Part shown: positions 45,112-53,331 of the stretch, piece after piece
Position numbering within the stretch: the first letter of the stretch is position 1
How the letters are laid out: the number at the start of each line of letters is the position of its first letter
Assembly (NCBI RefSeq): GCF_000336675.1
Contig: NZ_AOMB01000003.1
Span: 1 to 64,000, forward strand
Direction: 5' to 3'
From: Halococcus hamelinensis 100A6
GTDB lineage: Archaea; Halobacteriota; Halobacteria; Halobacteriales; Halococcaceae
DNA: 64,000 nucleotides
The notes under the pieces: generated by a model
Database searches by the model: none
Told to the model about the DNA's origin: nothing
The model's input: the letters and a program-made list of their open reading frames with translations, nothing else
Translations under genes and position numbers: made by a program

Positions 45112-45948
45112 TCATGCCGAGGAGCTAGCCAAAAGGTCCGGCAGACTTGGGTCTCGATAGGGATTTCGGCCGTAAGCTGCGTTGTGAAGGCCCTGTTCAT
45201 CGAGTTGGTCAACGAGTGTTCGCCGTAACCGATTCAGGTTCGTTACACCGAGATCGTGTTGCTCGCAGAGTTCTGTGAACTGCTCATCATCAGTGATCGA
45301 CTGGAACTGCTCATAGAGGTCGGCGAGTCGCTCGGGCGGTTGTTCTTGGAGCCACTCGTTATCGTGGAGGCCGAGATGATGTTCCCGCTCTCGGTCGACG
45401 ACATGGCGGATCACGACGAGCGCGACTTTTGGGATGGCACGTTGGCTTCCGAAAACGGTAAGATCGAGATCGACCATGGTACCGATAGCGCGGTCGCGCT
45501 GCCAAGGTGTGAGCTCAAGACTGCTGCAGAGTGCGTGCGTGAGGCGGAGCTTCTCGAGACGGTGAGCCTGCTCGCTGTAGCCTTCCATCGCTGGATGGCG
45601 CTCCTCGTGAAGTCGACGAATGTTTTCACTGAGGTTGTGTTCGGGCGAATCAGCCTGACCGATGCGCGTCGCGCTCGGAGTGACCAACCCCCATCGGCGC
45701 GTGGTTTCGTCACGCTGGAGGTCGGCACGAGAGACGGTACTATCACCGGCTCGCCGACTTAGTTGAGCGAATCTTCGCGCTCGTCGTTCTTGTCCAGAGT
45801 AGAGGAGAGCGACTGTGGGACGGTTCCACCGTTGGTCATAACTGGACTTACTATCTGCTCGTGGTTGAAAGATGCGTCTGTGTAGATTTCTATCCCGCAG
45901 AGAACCCGGCGTACCTCTCTCGTATCTGTACCTTATCGCCAGAAGCAC
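45112..45948 (-). CDS. Haloarchaeal RNA-polymerase-epsilon-like protein, 5' end uncertain
   Basis: The coding signal is strongest from about 45735 to 45112: ETTRRWGLVTPSATRIGQAD, HLGLHDNEWLQEQPPERLAD and YGRNPYRDPSLPDLLASS match the pattern of the small haloarchaeal protein annotated as RNA polymerase subunit epsilon. The only start in this frame is GTG 45948, but the first 70 codons (RYRYERGTPGSLRDRN) are poor. An ATG at 45839 opens another frame (MTNGGTVPQSLSSTLDKNDE) that ends in TAA just before the good frame starts, so a one-base frameshift near 45760 is likely. Role: probably a basal transcription accessory; a duplicate to the chromosomal copy. Confidence 0.7.
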   Translation of the reverse strand: MLLAIRYRYERGTPGSLRDRNLHRRIFQPRADSKSSYDQRWNRPTVALLYSGQERRARRFAQLSRRAGDSTVSRADLQRDETTRRWGLVTPSATRIGQADSPEHNLSENIRRLHEERHPAMEGYSEQAHRLEKLRLTHALCSSLELTPWQRDRAIGTMVDLDLTVFGSQRAIPKVALVVIRHVVDREREHHLGLHDNEWLQEQPPERLADLYEQFQSITDDEQFTELCEQHDLGVTNLNRLRRTLVDQLDEQGLHNAAYGRNPYRDPSLPDLLASSSA

Positions 45949-45954
45949 TTAAAG
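45917..45954. repeat. 38-bp direct repeat, right copy
   Basis: Partner of the copy at 45049-45086 (35 of 38 positions identical, same orientation). It lies at the 5' side of the minus-strand gene and includes a TATA-like CTTTAAGTG in the minus direction, so this copy could be its promoter. Confidence 0.8.
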
Positions 45955-46328
45955 AGCTAAGCGGTGACCGGCGTATATGCTCTGCAGACGACACAACAAA
46001 AGGTGAGGACCCCGACGCTGAATTCAAACCCGGCTTCAATGATGGCCTTGCCGACGCAGTTGCCGGTGCTGGCGCGGACAACCCCCAAATATCAGTAGGA
46101 GTTCGTCGTGAAGGGAGATGGCAAAGCGCGTGTGAGACTTCGCCATCACAGGACGTCACCTCAGAGCAACTGATATGCTATCCTGCGAATTACTCCCCAT
46201 CCATACCGGCATTAAAACCAGCGAAACCACTATCAGAGAAGGTGACGGGTATTTTGATAATCCTGGTTTCTCCACAAATTCAACAGTACTCTAGTCTGCT
46301 GAGTCGCCGCCTGCAAAATGAGGACAGG
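45955..46328. other. Intergenic region, no supported gene
   Basis: About 375 bases. A plus-strand open frame (from 45861) crosses it but runs over the end of the TbsP-like gene and has no recognised domain, so I do not accept it. A segment reading PDAEFKPGFNDGLADAVAGA is somewhat protein-like and could be a remnant. Confidence 0.35.
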
Positions 46329-47159
46329 CTATGCCGATATTTTCGAGAGCAATCGCTGAGCGACATCTGGGATGTCGTCGATATCGGCATCCTGGAGTCC
46401 GTCCTCGCCAAGAAGTAATCGGAGACGTGGCCGACCAACCTCGATCGGAACTTTCTCCGTCTCGATGAGACCACTCTCTTCGAGATTGGTCTTCCCTCGT
46501 GAGAAGGTTGCTTTGCTCGCGACGCCGACCTCCTCTCCCCATTTCGAGATATCATAGAGGAGGAGTTCATGCTTGGCAGCCACGAGAAGACAGGCATCAA
46601 CCACACCAAGAGTCTCTTCTTCACGAGTGCTTCCGATAGCGTCGAGCATCGCTCGAAAGTTCGCCTCGACCTCTGACCCAAATTCCTCACTCAGGGTTTC
46701 TTCGACTCGTGAGCGTGCTGGGGTTCGGAGCGAGAATTCTTCGGCCTGGTCCCATCGCTCGTCCCATTTCTCGTCTACTGCAGCAACGAATTCCTCGTGC
46801 TCGATCGGAAGTCCTGCGGTGTGCTCACTGGCGGTGACGAGCGAGATAACTGACTCTTCGGTGATGATCAACTGGTTTTCGGATACGCTTTCACCCGTCC
46901 GTATCGAGAGTGCTTCGTTTTCGACGAGGTCTGCAGCCTCGCTCGCCAGGATGAAATCATCCCGAACCCACTTCAAAACGGATTCAGTCGTCAGGAGCTG
47001 GACGTTCGGTGGATCATCCCTTTCCCCAAGTTCGGTGATAAGCGCCTCTGTAAGAGCTTCATCAAACCCAGTGCAAAGGAGGTCGCTTGACTCATTTTCG
47101 AGGATCGCATCGAAGAGGGTTGTTTTGGACGTCTCTACAATGGTTTGGCGTAAAGCCAT
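46329..47159 (-). CDS. tbsP: Transcriptional regulator TbsP (DUF5821)-like
   Basis: 276 residues from ATG 47159 (MALRQTIVETSKTTLFDAIL). The N-terminal part is an alpha/beta effector domain (SSDLLCTGFDEALTEALITE; NVQLLTTESVLKWVRDDFIL), and the C-terminus contains a winged helix (SKWGEEVGVASKATFSRGKT; NLEESGLIETEKVPIEVGRP). The order and sequence resemble TbsP, a TFB/TBP-linked regulator known from haloarchaea. It lies 3.2 kb from the extra TBP gene. The start at 47207 adds 16 residues of little value. Target genes unknown. Confidence 0.8.
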   Translation of the reverse strand: MALRQTIVETSKTTLFDAILENESSDLLCTGFDEALTEALITELGERDDPPNVQLLTTESVLKWVRDDFILASEAADLVENEALSIRTGESVSENQLIITEESVISLVTASEHTAGLPIEHEEFVAAVDEKWDERWDQAEEFSLRTPARSRVEETLSEEFGSEVEANFRAMLDAIGSTREEETLGVVDACLLVAAKHELLLYDISKWGEEVGVASKATFSRGKTNLEESGLIETEKVPIEVGRPRLRLLLGEDGLQDADIDDIPDVAQRLLSKISA

Positions 47160-47560
47160 GCTCAATGTTTGCTTTGAGACTTTATCGGCCTTTTGCCTAA
47201 GTAGCAAAGGTATTGTCCCAGGATTCCAGTGGTCCTATGAGGTTTAATTGTGATAGTAAGACGATTGAAAGCTCACGGGCGACATTTAGCAGACATTCTT
47301 CTAAAAAGACCCATCTCAACTAACTGTTCTATTGTAGGATATGACTCCACCATAGCTACAAAGCGGAGTTCAGGTTAGCTGAGTATATCGTGGTGAGCGG
47401 TTTATCAGTTGCTGACAGTAAGATTCTTTTTCCCAGCGCAGGAAACCTGGGGTGCGGTCTACGCCTCACTGCGGAGTTGAACAACATCACCGTACCACAA
47501 ACTACCCCCATTCGATGTCTAGATCCTCATGCCATCAATGACTCATTGAACCTTTGGCTC
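47160..47560. other. Intergenic region between tbsP and the partition genes
   Basis: About 400 bases with no coding frame. It holds the promoter of the TbsP-like gene at the left. The right end merges into TGAATCA/TGATTCA repeats listed with the partition module. No terminator recognised. Confidence 0.35.
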
Positions 47561-47584
47561 ACGGATTCAATGATTCATTGATTC
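47551..47584. repeat. TGATTCA-type repeats at the 3' end of the partition operon
   Basis: The stretch at 47551-47584 contains GGATTCAATGATTCATTGATTCGCG, which shares the ATTCAATGATTCA core with the repeats on the other side of the ParA operon (48936-49292). The position right at the stop of the second partition gene puts copies on both sides of the operon, suggesting that both belong to one centromere-like array. Confidence 0.7.
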
Positions 47585-48021
47585 GCGTCCTCTTTTGCCA
47601 ACTCGCGAATTTTCTCTTTTGTCTCTTCCTGATGCTCCCCGAACGCTATTTCGAAAACACCCCGATAGAAATGCTTGTTTTTCTCGAGCGTAGCGTTCTC
47701 TCGTTTCAGCTGCTTTTTTAGCCGAGTAAATGTGATCTCGATGTCCTCACTTTGGTCTGGCTCAACATATATCGTAGCTGAATCCCAGTCCTCCCGAATG
47801 TTCAATGGTTCGTCGTCTGTTTTCTCTGTCTCTTCAGCTGGCGGTTCAGTGGCCGCCGCGTCAGCAACCCTCTGTGGGCCTGGTTGCTCTTTGGTAGGAG
47901 TCTGAGATTCTTGCTGCTCTGTATCCGGTGTAGTCGTCATTGCCCCATCACCGGTTGTGTCGCTGTCTTCCTCTACCTCCTCTGATGGGTCCTCAAATCG
48001 TTCGTCCATTCCTCGGGGCAT
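47575..48021 (-). CDS. Partition accessory protein downstream of ParA
   Basis: 148 residues from ATG 48021 (MPRGMDERFEDPSEEVEEDS). The first 75 residues are disordered, acidic and Thr/Gln/Pro-rich. The C-terminal part (ATIYVEPDQSEDIEITFTRL, KKQLKRENATLEKNKHFYRG) forms a strand followed by helices and resembles small haloarchaeal partition partners that bind the centromere. It starts 2 nt after the ParA stop. No ParB HTH domain is visible, so it fits a ParR/ParG-like accessory by position. Its stop codon lies beside the TGATTCA repeats. Confidence 0.65.
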   Translation of the reverse strand: MPRGMDERFEDPSEEVEEDSDTTGDGAMTTTPDTEQQESQTPTKEQPGPQRVADAAATEPPAEETEKTDDEPLNIREDWDSATIYVEPDQSEDIEITFTRLKKQLKRENATLEKNKHFYRGVFEIAFGEHQEETKEKIRELAKEDANQ

Positions 48022-48023
48022 AC

Positions 48024-48935
48024 TTATGCCTCCACCTGGGTTTTGTCGAACGCCCGTTCCATTGTCTCAGCAATCTCTATGAAGAGATCGCGTTCTACTT
48101 GCTGTTCGTTCGCATCTTCCCACTCGAAGATATCACAGCCATTGTCCCAAGCGCGCTGGATTGCAACCCGCATTGGAAGCTTAAAAATCGGTGCTAATGA
48201 TGCATATGAGTTATCAAATTCATCGAGGAATTTCTTTGATTGACCATCATCACGATACATATTCGCCAGTAGTCCTACGATCGCAATTTCTATCTGTTGG
48301 TTGTCTTCGATGGATTCCAGCTGATCCCAGAGATCGTCTAAGGCATCTCGTGATGTGGCCTGGGTTTGTGCAGCCAAAAACACGTTTTGAGCCGCGATGA
48401 ACGCTGCATCCGTTAAGACCGAGAGATCTGGTGGACAGTCAATCAGGATGAAATCGTACTCGTGGCTGTCGGCAACCAACTCCTCAAGAGCTGTTTTCAG
48501 CGTAAGACGGGCGCTTGCATCGTCCATCCAGTCTCGAGCAAGTCCCATATCCTTGTGACTCGGCACTAAGTCGAAGTTCAGGTGGTCGTACTCATCAGCG
48601 TGAAGCACTATCTCTGAGAGCGTTGTGTCATGTGTGCGCGGGTTATCCACGAGAACATCAAGGAGATTTGCGTCATCCGTGGCGAGAGTATTTGGAAGGT
48701 CGTTCTTTGGGCTTGACGGATTGTTCTCGTCGCCTGGACCCAGCCCTAGCCCTTTCGTCATATCAGCCTGCGGGTCCATGTCGATTGCAAGGACATCGTG
48801 ACCGCGAGAAGCCAGCGCTGCTGCACTGTTTATTGTCGCCGTGGTCTTCCCGGTACCGCCCTTCTGATTGCCGAAGGCAATAGTAGGAATGTTGGTCGAC
48901 GGCCTGACGCCCCACCCCTGAGGTAACTCGGTCAT
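48024..48935 (-). CDS. parA: ParA-family partition ATPase
   Basis: 303 residues, ATG 48935. The deviant Walker A is complete: GNQKGGTGKTTATINSAAAL near residues 22-41 with the signature Lys before the Thr-rich end. Walker A' region IDMDPQADMTKGLGLG near 50-65, and Walker B-like ILIDCPPDLSVLTDAAF near 150. The C-terminal part (ILRVAIQRAWDNGCDIFEWE-like helices) supports DNA binding. ParA proteins segregate plasmids by ATP-dependent movement on the nucleoid. The gene overlaps nothing but is 2 nt from the accessory gene; repeats upstream probably act as centromere and operator. Confidence 0.92.
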   Translation of the reverse strand: MTELPQGWGVRPSTNIPTIAFGNQKGGTGKTTATINSAAALASRGHDVLAIDMDPQADMTKGLGLGPGDENNPSSPKNDLPNTLATDDANLLDVLVDNPRTHDTTLSEIVLHADEYDHLNFDLVPSHKDMGLARDWMDDASARLTLKTALEELVADSHEYDFILIDCPPDLSVLTDAAFIAAQNVFLAAQTQATSRDALDDLWDQLESIEDNQQIEIAIVGLLANMYRDDGQSKKFLDEFDNSYASLAPIFKLPMRVAIQRAWDNGCDIFEWEDANEQQVERDLFIEIAETMERAFDKTQVEA

Positions 48936-49292
48936 GATTCGATCATTGAATCAATGACTCATAAATCTACGTCAGACATTCCATGATGTCCCAGAATCCT
49001 CAGGCGCTGAATTCGGCGTTGTACCATCTGAAGAGCCAACTTGTGTACGTTTAGCTGAAATCATTGAATCATTGAGTCAAAGAATCAAATACTCAGGGAG
49101 TTAACGATCTGGGGACGATCAGCGAGTCAGTGAATCAATGATTCATTGATTCACTGCATCCGATAATCATTGGTTCTGTGACTTCGATAAGTCCGATGAG
49201 CCAAGAACGATACTATGACCAACTCAGTGAGTTCATGATTCAGCATATTATGGATTCCAACAATCAATGAATCACTGATCCTGTGATCACAG
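48936..49292. repeat. Centromere/operator-like TGAATCA-TGATTCA repeats of the partition module
   Basis: Four clusters of the motif TGAATCA / TGATTCA and relatives: about 48944-48962, 49058-49087, 49128-49156 and 49258-49275. The third is a near-perfect palindrome: 14-base arms CAGTGAATCAATGA / TCATTGATTCACTG around one central base. The region lies directly upstream of ParA. Repeats with the same core recur at 47551-47584 on the far side of the operon. Parsimonious role: partition site and autoregulatory operator (inference). Confidence 0.75.
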
Positions 49293-49497
49293 AAGCCTCG
49301 TTAGAGTTACTCTGTTCTGGAGCTGCAACCGACTCATCTGGTTTGAGCAGCTGCGTTCAGCGAGCCGGTCAGATAGCTTGGTCGCTCATGGAGAGAAGAA
49401 TAGCAGGCGCAATCTAGTGAGCGAAGGAATCTCTCCTTATATAACAGCTTGATGGAAGGGTAGTTACATAAGGGAGATATACAACCTATCGAGTCGC
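49293..49497. other. Intergenic gap with one copy of a palindromic half-motif
   Basis: About 205 bases. It contains GTTACATAAGG at 49463-49473, the same 11-mer that forms an inverted pair upstream of the DUF6788-like gene. No gene recognised. Confidence 0.45.
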
Positions 49498-49848
49498 TCA
49501 TACCTGCTTGTTATCAATATATTCGGAGGTGAGCGTACCATCGTCTGTGCGGTAGTAGAGATACTTGTATGGGCCGTGCTTTTCGCCCTTCTTCATACAC
49601 TTACAGGTTTCATCGCCACAAGTTACTTTCTCCATGACCACTGTTCCCTGTCGTCCTCCGTTTGCGTCCTCGATGGGTTCGGCATCCTTCGGAAGATCTG
49701 CGTCCTCGATCGGTCGTTGCTTCCACTCGATTAGTTCGTCGATGAAGGCTTGTGCTTCAAGTAGCTTTTCGACGTTCTGTTTTGGGATACCCTCCCGAAG
49801 GTACTTCGGTAGCGATGATGGTGCTGTTGGAGGCGTTCGGTTGGGCAT
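49498..49848 (-). CDS. DUF6788-like small protein
   Basis: 116 residues, ATG 49848 (MPNRTPPTAPSSLPKYLREG). The C-terminal core has the cysteine-rich signature VTCGDETCKCMKKGEKHGPY followed by KYLYYRTDDGT, typical of DUF6788-like proteins, which are widespread near transposases, recombinases and plasmid genes in bacteria and archaea. Three Cys and a His suggest a metal site. The N-terminal helical part (QNVEKLLEAQAFIDELIEWK) may mediate interaction. A palindrome (49855-49903) covers its promoter. Function unknown. Confidence 0.7.
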   Translation of the reverse strand: MPNRTPPTAPSSLPKYLREGIPKQNVEKLLEAQAFIDELIEWKQRPIEDADLPKDAEPIEDANGGRQGTVVMEKVTCGDETCKCMKKGEKHGPYKYLYYRTDDGTLTSEYIDNKQV

Positions 49849-49854
49849 GAGCTT

Positions 49855-49903
49855 CCTTATGTAACATATCCGTGTTCATAAGACCTCCGACTGTTACATA
49901 AGG
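49855..49903. promoter_or_regulatory. Inverted repeat CCTTATGTAAC / GTTACATAAGG upstream of the DUF6788-like gene
   Basis: An 11-base perfect inverted repeat: CCTTATGTAAC at 49855-49865 and GTTACATAAGG at 49893-49903, with 27 bases between. It begins 7 bases upstream of the ATG. Additional copies occur at 49463-49473 and 53586-53596. The spacing of the pair suits binding of a dimeric regulator at a promoter or a recombination site. Confidence 0.7.
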
Positions 49904-50000
49904 CTCGGCGATAATAGGTCCGGCCACGATGGTTGAGCTCAGTTCATATGTTTCAGACTGCACTAAGAGATTGTCTGCTGATAACGGAAAGACTGCTAAG

Positions 50001-50070
50001 ACACACACCGTGTGCAAAGTGATCTGCTGGGCAAGGCGATGAGAGACACACACCGTGTGCGAAATGAAAT
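50001..50070 (+). repeat. Two origin-box-like repeats beside the Orc1/Cdc6 gene
   Basis: ACACACACCGTGTGC begins at 50001 and again at 50046; the second copy continues as GAAATGAAAT, close to the GATATGAAAT of the copies upstream of the initiator. They lie downstream of the orc1/cdc6 stop, in the same orientation as copies 3 and 4. They look like auxiliary origin boxes. Confidence 0.7.
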
Positions 50071-50195
50071 TTCGAACAGAGAGATGAACGAAGTCCCGTT
50101 AGAAGCTACTGCTGGGAATACGTCAGAGCACTCCTATGAGGTTCTAGGTCGAATGAGGAATTTGTGTCATTAGCAACAAAAAAACAAAATAGGAG

Positions 50196-51542
50196 CTAAT
50201 TGTTTCCAAAGAAGTCATCTATCTGTGCATCGACAACAGATCTGATCAACTCCTCATCGTTTTGAATTTCTTCGATACGAATATCAGCCTGAAGTGTTTC
50301 TGCAACTACCTCTGGATCGTCGATGAAAGTGTATTCCTTATGGACTCCGTTCCCGTAGCCTCGACCCCGCTTTTCGGCGGTGACGAAGTTATAGGTGCCA
50401 GCTTCATTCATATACCGTAGATACGAGTCACGTGACTTCTCATCTGCATCTAGCAAGTTTGCGAGATATTGATAGACACGATAGGCAACCGTACTGGGAA
50501 CAGCGTTGAGATTTTGCCGTGAGTAGACAGGAACGATCGCTGTAGCATAGAGAGAGAGCTTTTTTTGCGTTGACAGCCCTTGCATCTGAGTCAGAGTCCG
50601 GTCGCGTTCTGATTCTTTCTGTGCATTTCGTACGTGATCCTCATTTACGGTGCTGTCTCCCTGTCGATCCGCGATTTCACCTGCTTTCCGGAAGAGGTCG
50701 ATCGCTTTCCGTGCGTCTCCATGATCTTGGGCTGCAAAAGCCGAGCTCAAAGAAATAATACCGCCTTCAAGTACGTTTTCCCGGTAGGCATCACTCCGAC
50801 GTTCAAGGATGGCTTGGAGTTGCTCCGCGTCATAGTCAGAGAACACAACATCTTGTGGATTGAACGAACTCTCTGCTCGTCCATCGAGATCCTCCATAAA
50901 TCGAGGGTCATTCGTGAGAGCTGCGACCGATACGTGGCCCTCAATTCGGCCTAGTTGCGAGGCACGCGAAAGCTGGTAGAGGAGTTTCGAGTAGGCAGGT
51001 TCGTCGTTCGGATTTCGCTTCCTGCCAATTAAGAGATCGATTTCGTCTAGGATAATGATGACTGACGCGAAGTGATTGCTCAGAATTTCATAAAATCGAT
51101 TTAGCTTCTGGTCAGTCGAGATACCACTCTGGGGAACACCTACTTCGACACCAGCTTTCTTTGCAGCGTTCTCAACCAATCGGTAGACTGCGCGGTCGTG
51201 GGAGTTGATCGTCTGGCAGTTGAGTTTGATAATCCCAAAGCGATCATCCTGAGACTGCGCAAGCTCGAGTACCTGCTGGCAGACCGCATTGATAATAAGT
51301 GATTTTCCAGTGCCAGATGGACCATAGAGAAGCATGTTAGGAGGACGGTTTCCCTGCAGTGCTGGTCGAAGGTAGGTGATGATATCGTCTAACTGGTCGT
51401 CACGGCCGACGATCCTGTCTTCATCAATGAGTGCATCCAGATCCAAGAGTCCCTTGTCGCGGAACACGGAATTTTGAGCCCCTTTCTGTAGACGGCCTTT
51501 AATGGACTGTGAGAGAGGTTGTTGATCGTTGCCGTCAGCCAT
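50196..51542 (-). CDS. cdc6: Orc1/Cdc6 family replication initiator
   Basis: 448 residues, ATG 51542. AAA+ ATPase: Walker A YGPSGTGKSLIINAV near residues 70-85, Walker B IIILDEIDLLIGRKR near 160, and sensor 1 VAALTNDPRF near 205. The C-terminal winged helix includes YATAIVPVYSRQNLNAVPST and SRDSYLRYMNEAGTYNFVTA. Length and order match haloarchaeal Orc1/Cdc6 initiators that bind origin boxes next to their own gene. Five such boxes flank it. It probably initiates replication of this replicon. Confidence 0.95.
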   Translation of the reverse strand: MADGNDQQPLSQSIKGRLQKGAQNSVFRDKGLLDLDALIDEDRIVGRDDQLDDIITYLRPALQGNRPPNMLLYGPSGTGKSLIINAVCQQVLELAQSQDDRFGIIKLNCQTINSHDRAVYRLVENAAKKAGVEVGVPQSGISTDQKLNRFYEILSNHFASVIIILDEIDLLIGRKRNPNDEPAYSKLLYQLSRASQLGRIEGHVSVAALTNDPRFMEDLDGRAESSFNPQDVVFSDYDAEQLQAILERRSDAYRENVLEGGIISLSSAFAAQDHGDARKAIDLFRKAGEIADRQGDSTVNEDHVRNAQKESERDRTLTQMQGLSTQKKLSLYATAIVPVYSRQNLNAVPSTVAYRVYQYLANLLDADEKSRDSYLRYMNEAGTYNFVTAEKRGRGYGNGVHKEYTFIDDPEVVAETLQADIRIEEIQNDEELIRSVVDAQIDDFFGNN

Positions 51543-51682
51543 GCTAGCGGGGTATTGCTCGTCCTACAAATAGATGTGGGAACCACGTGCGAGATTAAAT
51601 CTCTTGAATATGACGGGTAGAAGCTCTGGTTGGTGACCCGGTCGACAGCAAGTAGAAGCCGTGGGCGAAGTCAATCCGGCGG

Positions 51683-52078
51683 CCCACCCACCGTGTGCGA
51701 TATGAAATGCTGTAGGTCGCCCTATTGATGTTGGAATTCGTCGGTGGATTCTAGTGTTGAGAGACCACACCCACCGTGTGCGATATGAAATGTGGAGGAC
51801 TGTCTCTCCTGAATAGACGAGGAATAGATTAGGAGTTCTTAACGAGCTACTCCCAGCTATTCAAAGACTAGTAGTTGGAGATCTATTGTGCATGACTTTC
51901 CCACTACGGACCATATTTATTTAGCTAGTACCTAAAGCTTTCCCTGTTTCTAGTTTTCAGTACCCGTTCTGTAGGAGAGTGCGTTGTGGATCGGGGTATC
52001 ACACTGTCTTGTCTACTCGAATCCGTAGATAGTGACTCCCCTTCTTTCTTCAAATCATATCGCACACGGTGGGTGGGA
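51683..52078. repeat. Candidate replication origin: three Orc boxes around an AT-rich region
   Basis: Copies of CACCCACCGTGTGCGATATGAAAT are found at about 51684-51708 and 51767-51791 on the plus strand and in reverse at about 52053-52077. Together with 50001 and 50046 there are five copies around orc1/cdc6. The inverted pair at 51767 and 52053 bounds about 260 bases containing the AT-rich run ATATTTATTTAGCTAG (51910-51925), suitable for unwinding. Archaeal origins typically combine ORB-like repeats, an AT-rich stretch and an adjacent orc gene. Confidence 0.85.
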
Positions 52079-52411
52079 GTTGCTTTTCTCTTACCCCGGA
52101 ACTACAGCACCAAGTAGATCCGCTATTAGTCACTAATATGGTAAGTAACCCACGTAAGAGTGCAAGAAGGGCGCTTTCCCACCCACCCCAAACTACTGCG
52201 TTCAGTCTTCGTCTGAGTCATCGAATACGACACGTGTGTATACTGGCGACCACCGGACTGTACTCCGACCAGCCTGCTTTGAAACGAGTTGCGCTCGCTG
52301 CGGTTGCCGTTGTGGCTGCAACGAGAAGAACCCTCAACGCGGATCGTGTACCAGTAACACAAGCGAAGGACACAGGGTGATTTTCAGAGAACGGTTCAGT
52401 TCGATGGCTGT
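52079..52411. other. Intergenic region right of the origin
   Basis: About 330 bases. A few short frames overlap it but none has coding character. No repeats besides the origin box at its left edge were found. Confidence 0.35.
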
Positions 52412-53331
52412 TCAGTGTCGCCTGAGAGCGACGATCCGGTTCCGCTGGTCGGCCCACCAGAGGAAGACGCCGGCCGCGAACCCAACGATCAGGACCGCGA
52501 TAATTGAGCCTTCGAATCCGTATGCTCCACCGCTGAGCCAGGTTGGTCCAGAGGTTTCTCCAACCAGCAGCGACACGTCGTTGGCAACTTGGTTGCCCGA
52601 AACGGCAATGCCGAAGACCGCACCCTGCGTGAAGTTCCACGCCGCATGGAGCGCGATCGGGAACCAGAGTCGGCGAGTGTAGACGTACGCCCCACCGAGC
52701 ATCAAGCCAGCGACGAAGATCGACCCGGCCGTCCAGAGCGTTGCATTGGGAGTCACAACGAAATGGAATGCGGCGAACGCGAGCGATGACCCGACAAGTG
52801 CGACCCAAGTGCCGAGGCGTTCCTCAACCACCCGGAGCAACACGCCACGGTAGATGATCTCCTCAATCACGGCGAACCAGAGCGAGCCTGCGACGGCCGG
52901 GATGACGACCATCCAGGGGTTCGTTTCGATGACGGTGTATCCACCGGCTAGCCAGACGACCCCTAGAGGGCGAACAGGGCACTACCGAGGATGGCTCCGA
53001 GATCGAATTCCCGAATGGCTCCTTCTCGACTGAGTTCATCCACAGGTCGAGCTTCAACGAATCGGACGTATCCAGCGTAAGCAACGACCATCGCAAGGAC
53101 GGCCGTAAACTGGACAGTGAAGCCGGCAAGAACCGAGTCCTGTGGTGCCAATCCGAAGACTTCTTCGAACAGTGTGAGCGCGCCGTATCCACCGATGAGA
53201 GCGGCGAAGACAACGACACCCATGCCGAGCACGATGCGCGTCAAGGGAAACTGAACGATACGCTGGCGGAGTGAAATCCGAGTGATTTCAGGCTGTGATA
53301 CTGCTTCCTGGGTGGAGAGTGATTGTTCCAT
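52412..53331 (-). pseudogene. CPBP-family (CAAX-like) membrane protease broken by a one-base frameshift
   Basis: The N-terminal frame (53331 to 52963; MEQSLSTQEAVSQPEITRIS, with helices VVVFAALIGGYGALTLFEE and TVQFTAVLAMVVAYAGYV) ends ILGSALFAL-TAG. Coding continues in the next frame (GVVWLAGGYTVIETNPW leading to ATG 52912) with the CPBP motifs EEIIYRG (motif 1), FAAFH (motif 2) and HAAWN (motif 3). One missing base near 52968 would join them to about 305 residues. The family comprises intramembrane proteases and includes bacteriocin-immunity proteins. Whether the break is real or a base error is open. Confidence 0.8.

Noticed and set aside
45861-46418. 185-residue plus-strand frame between the RNAP-epsilon-like gene and tbsP
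   Set aside because: Runs over the supported tbsP gene and has no domain. Its best segment is short and could be a remnant.
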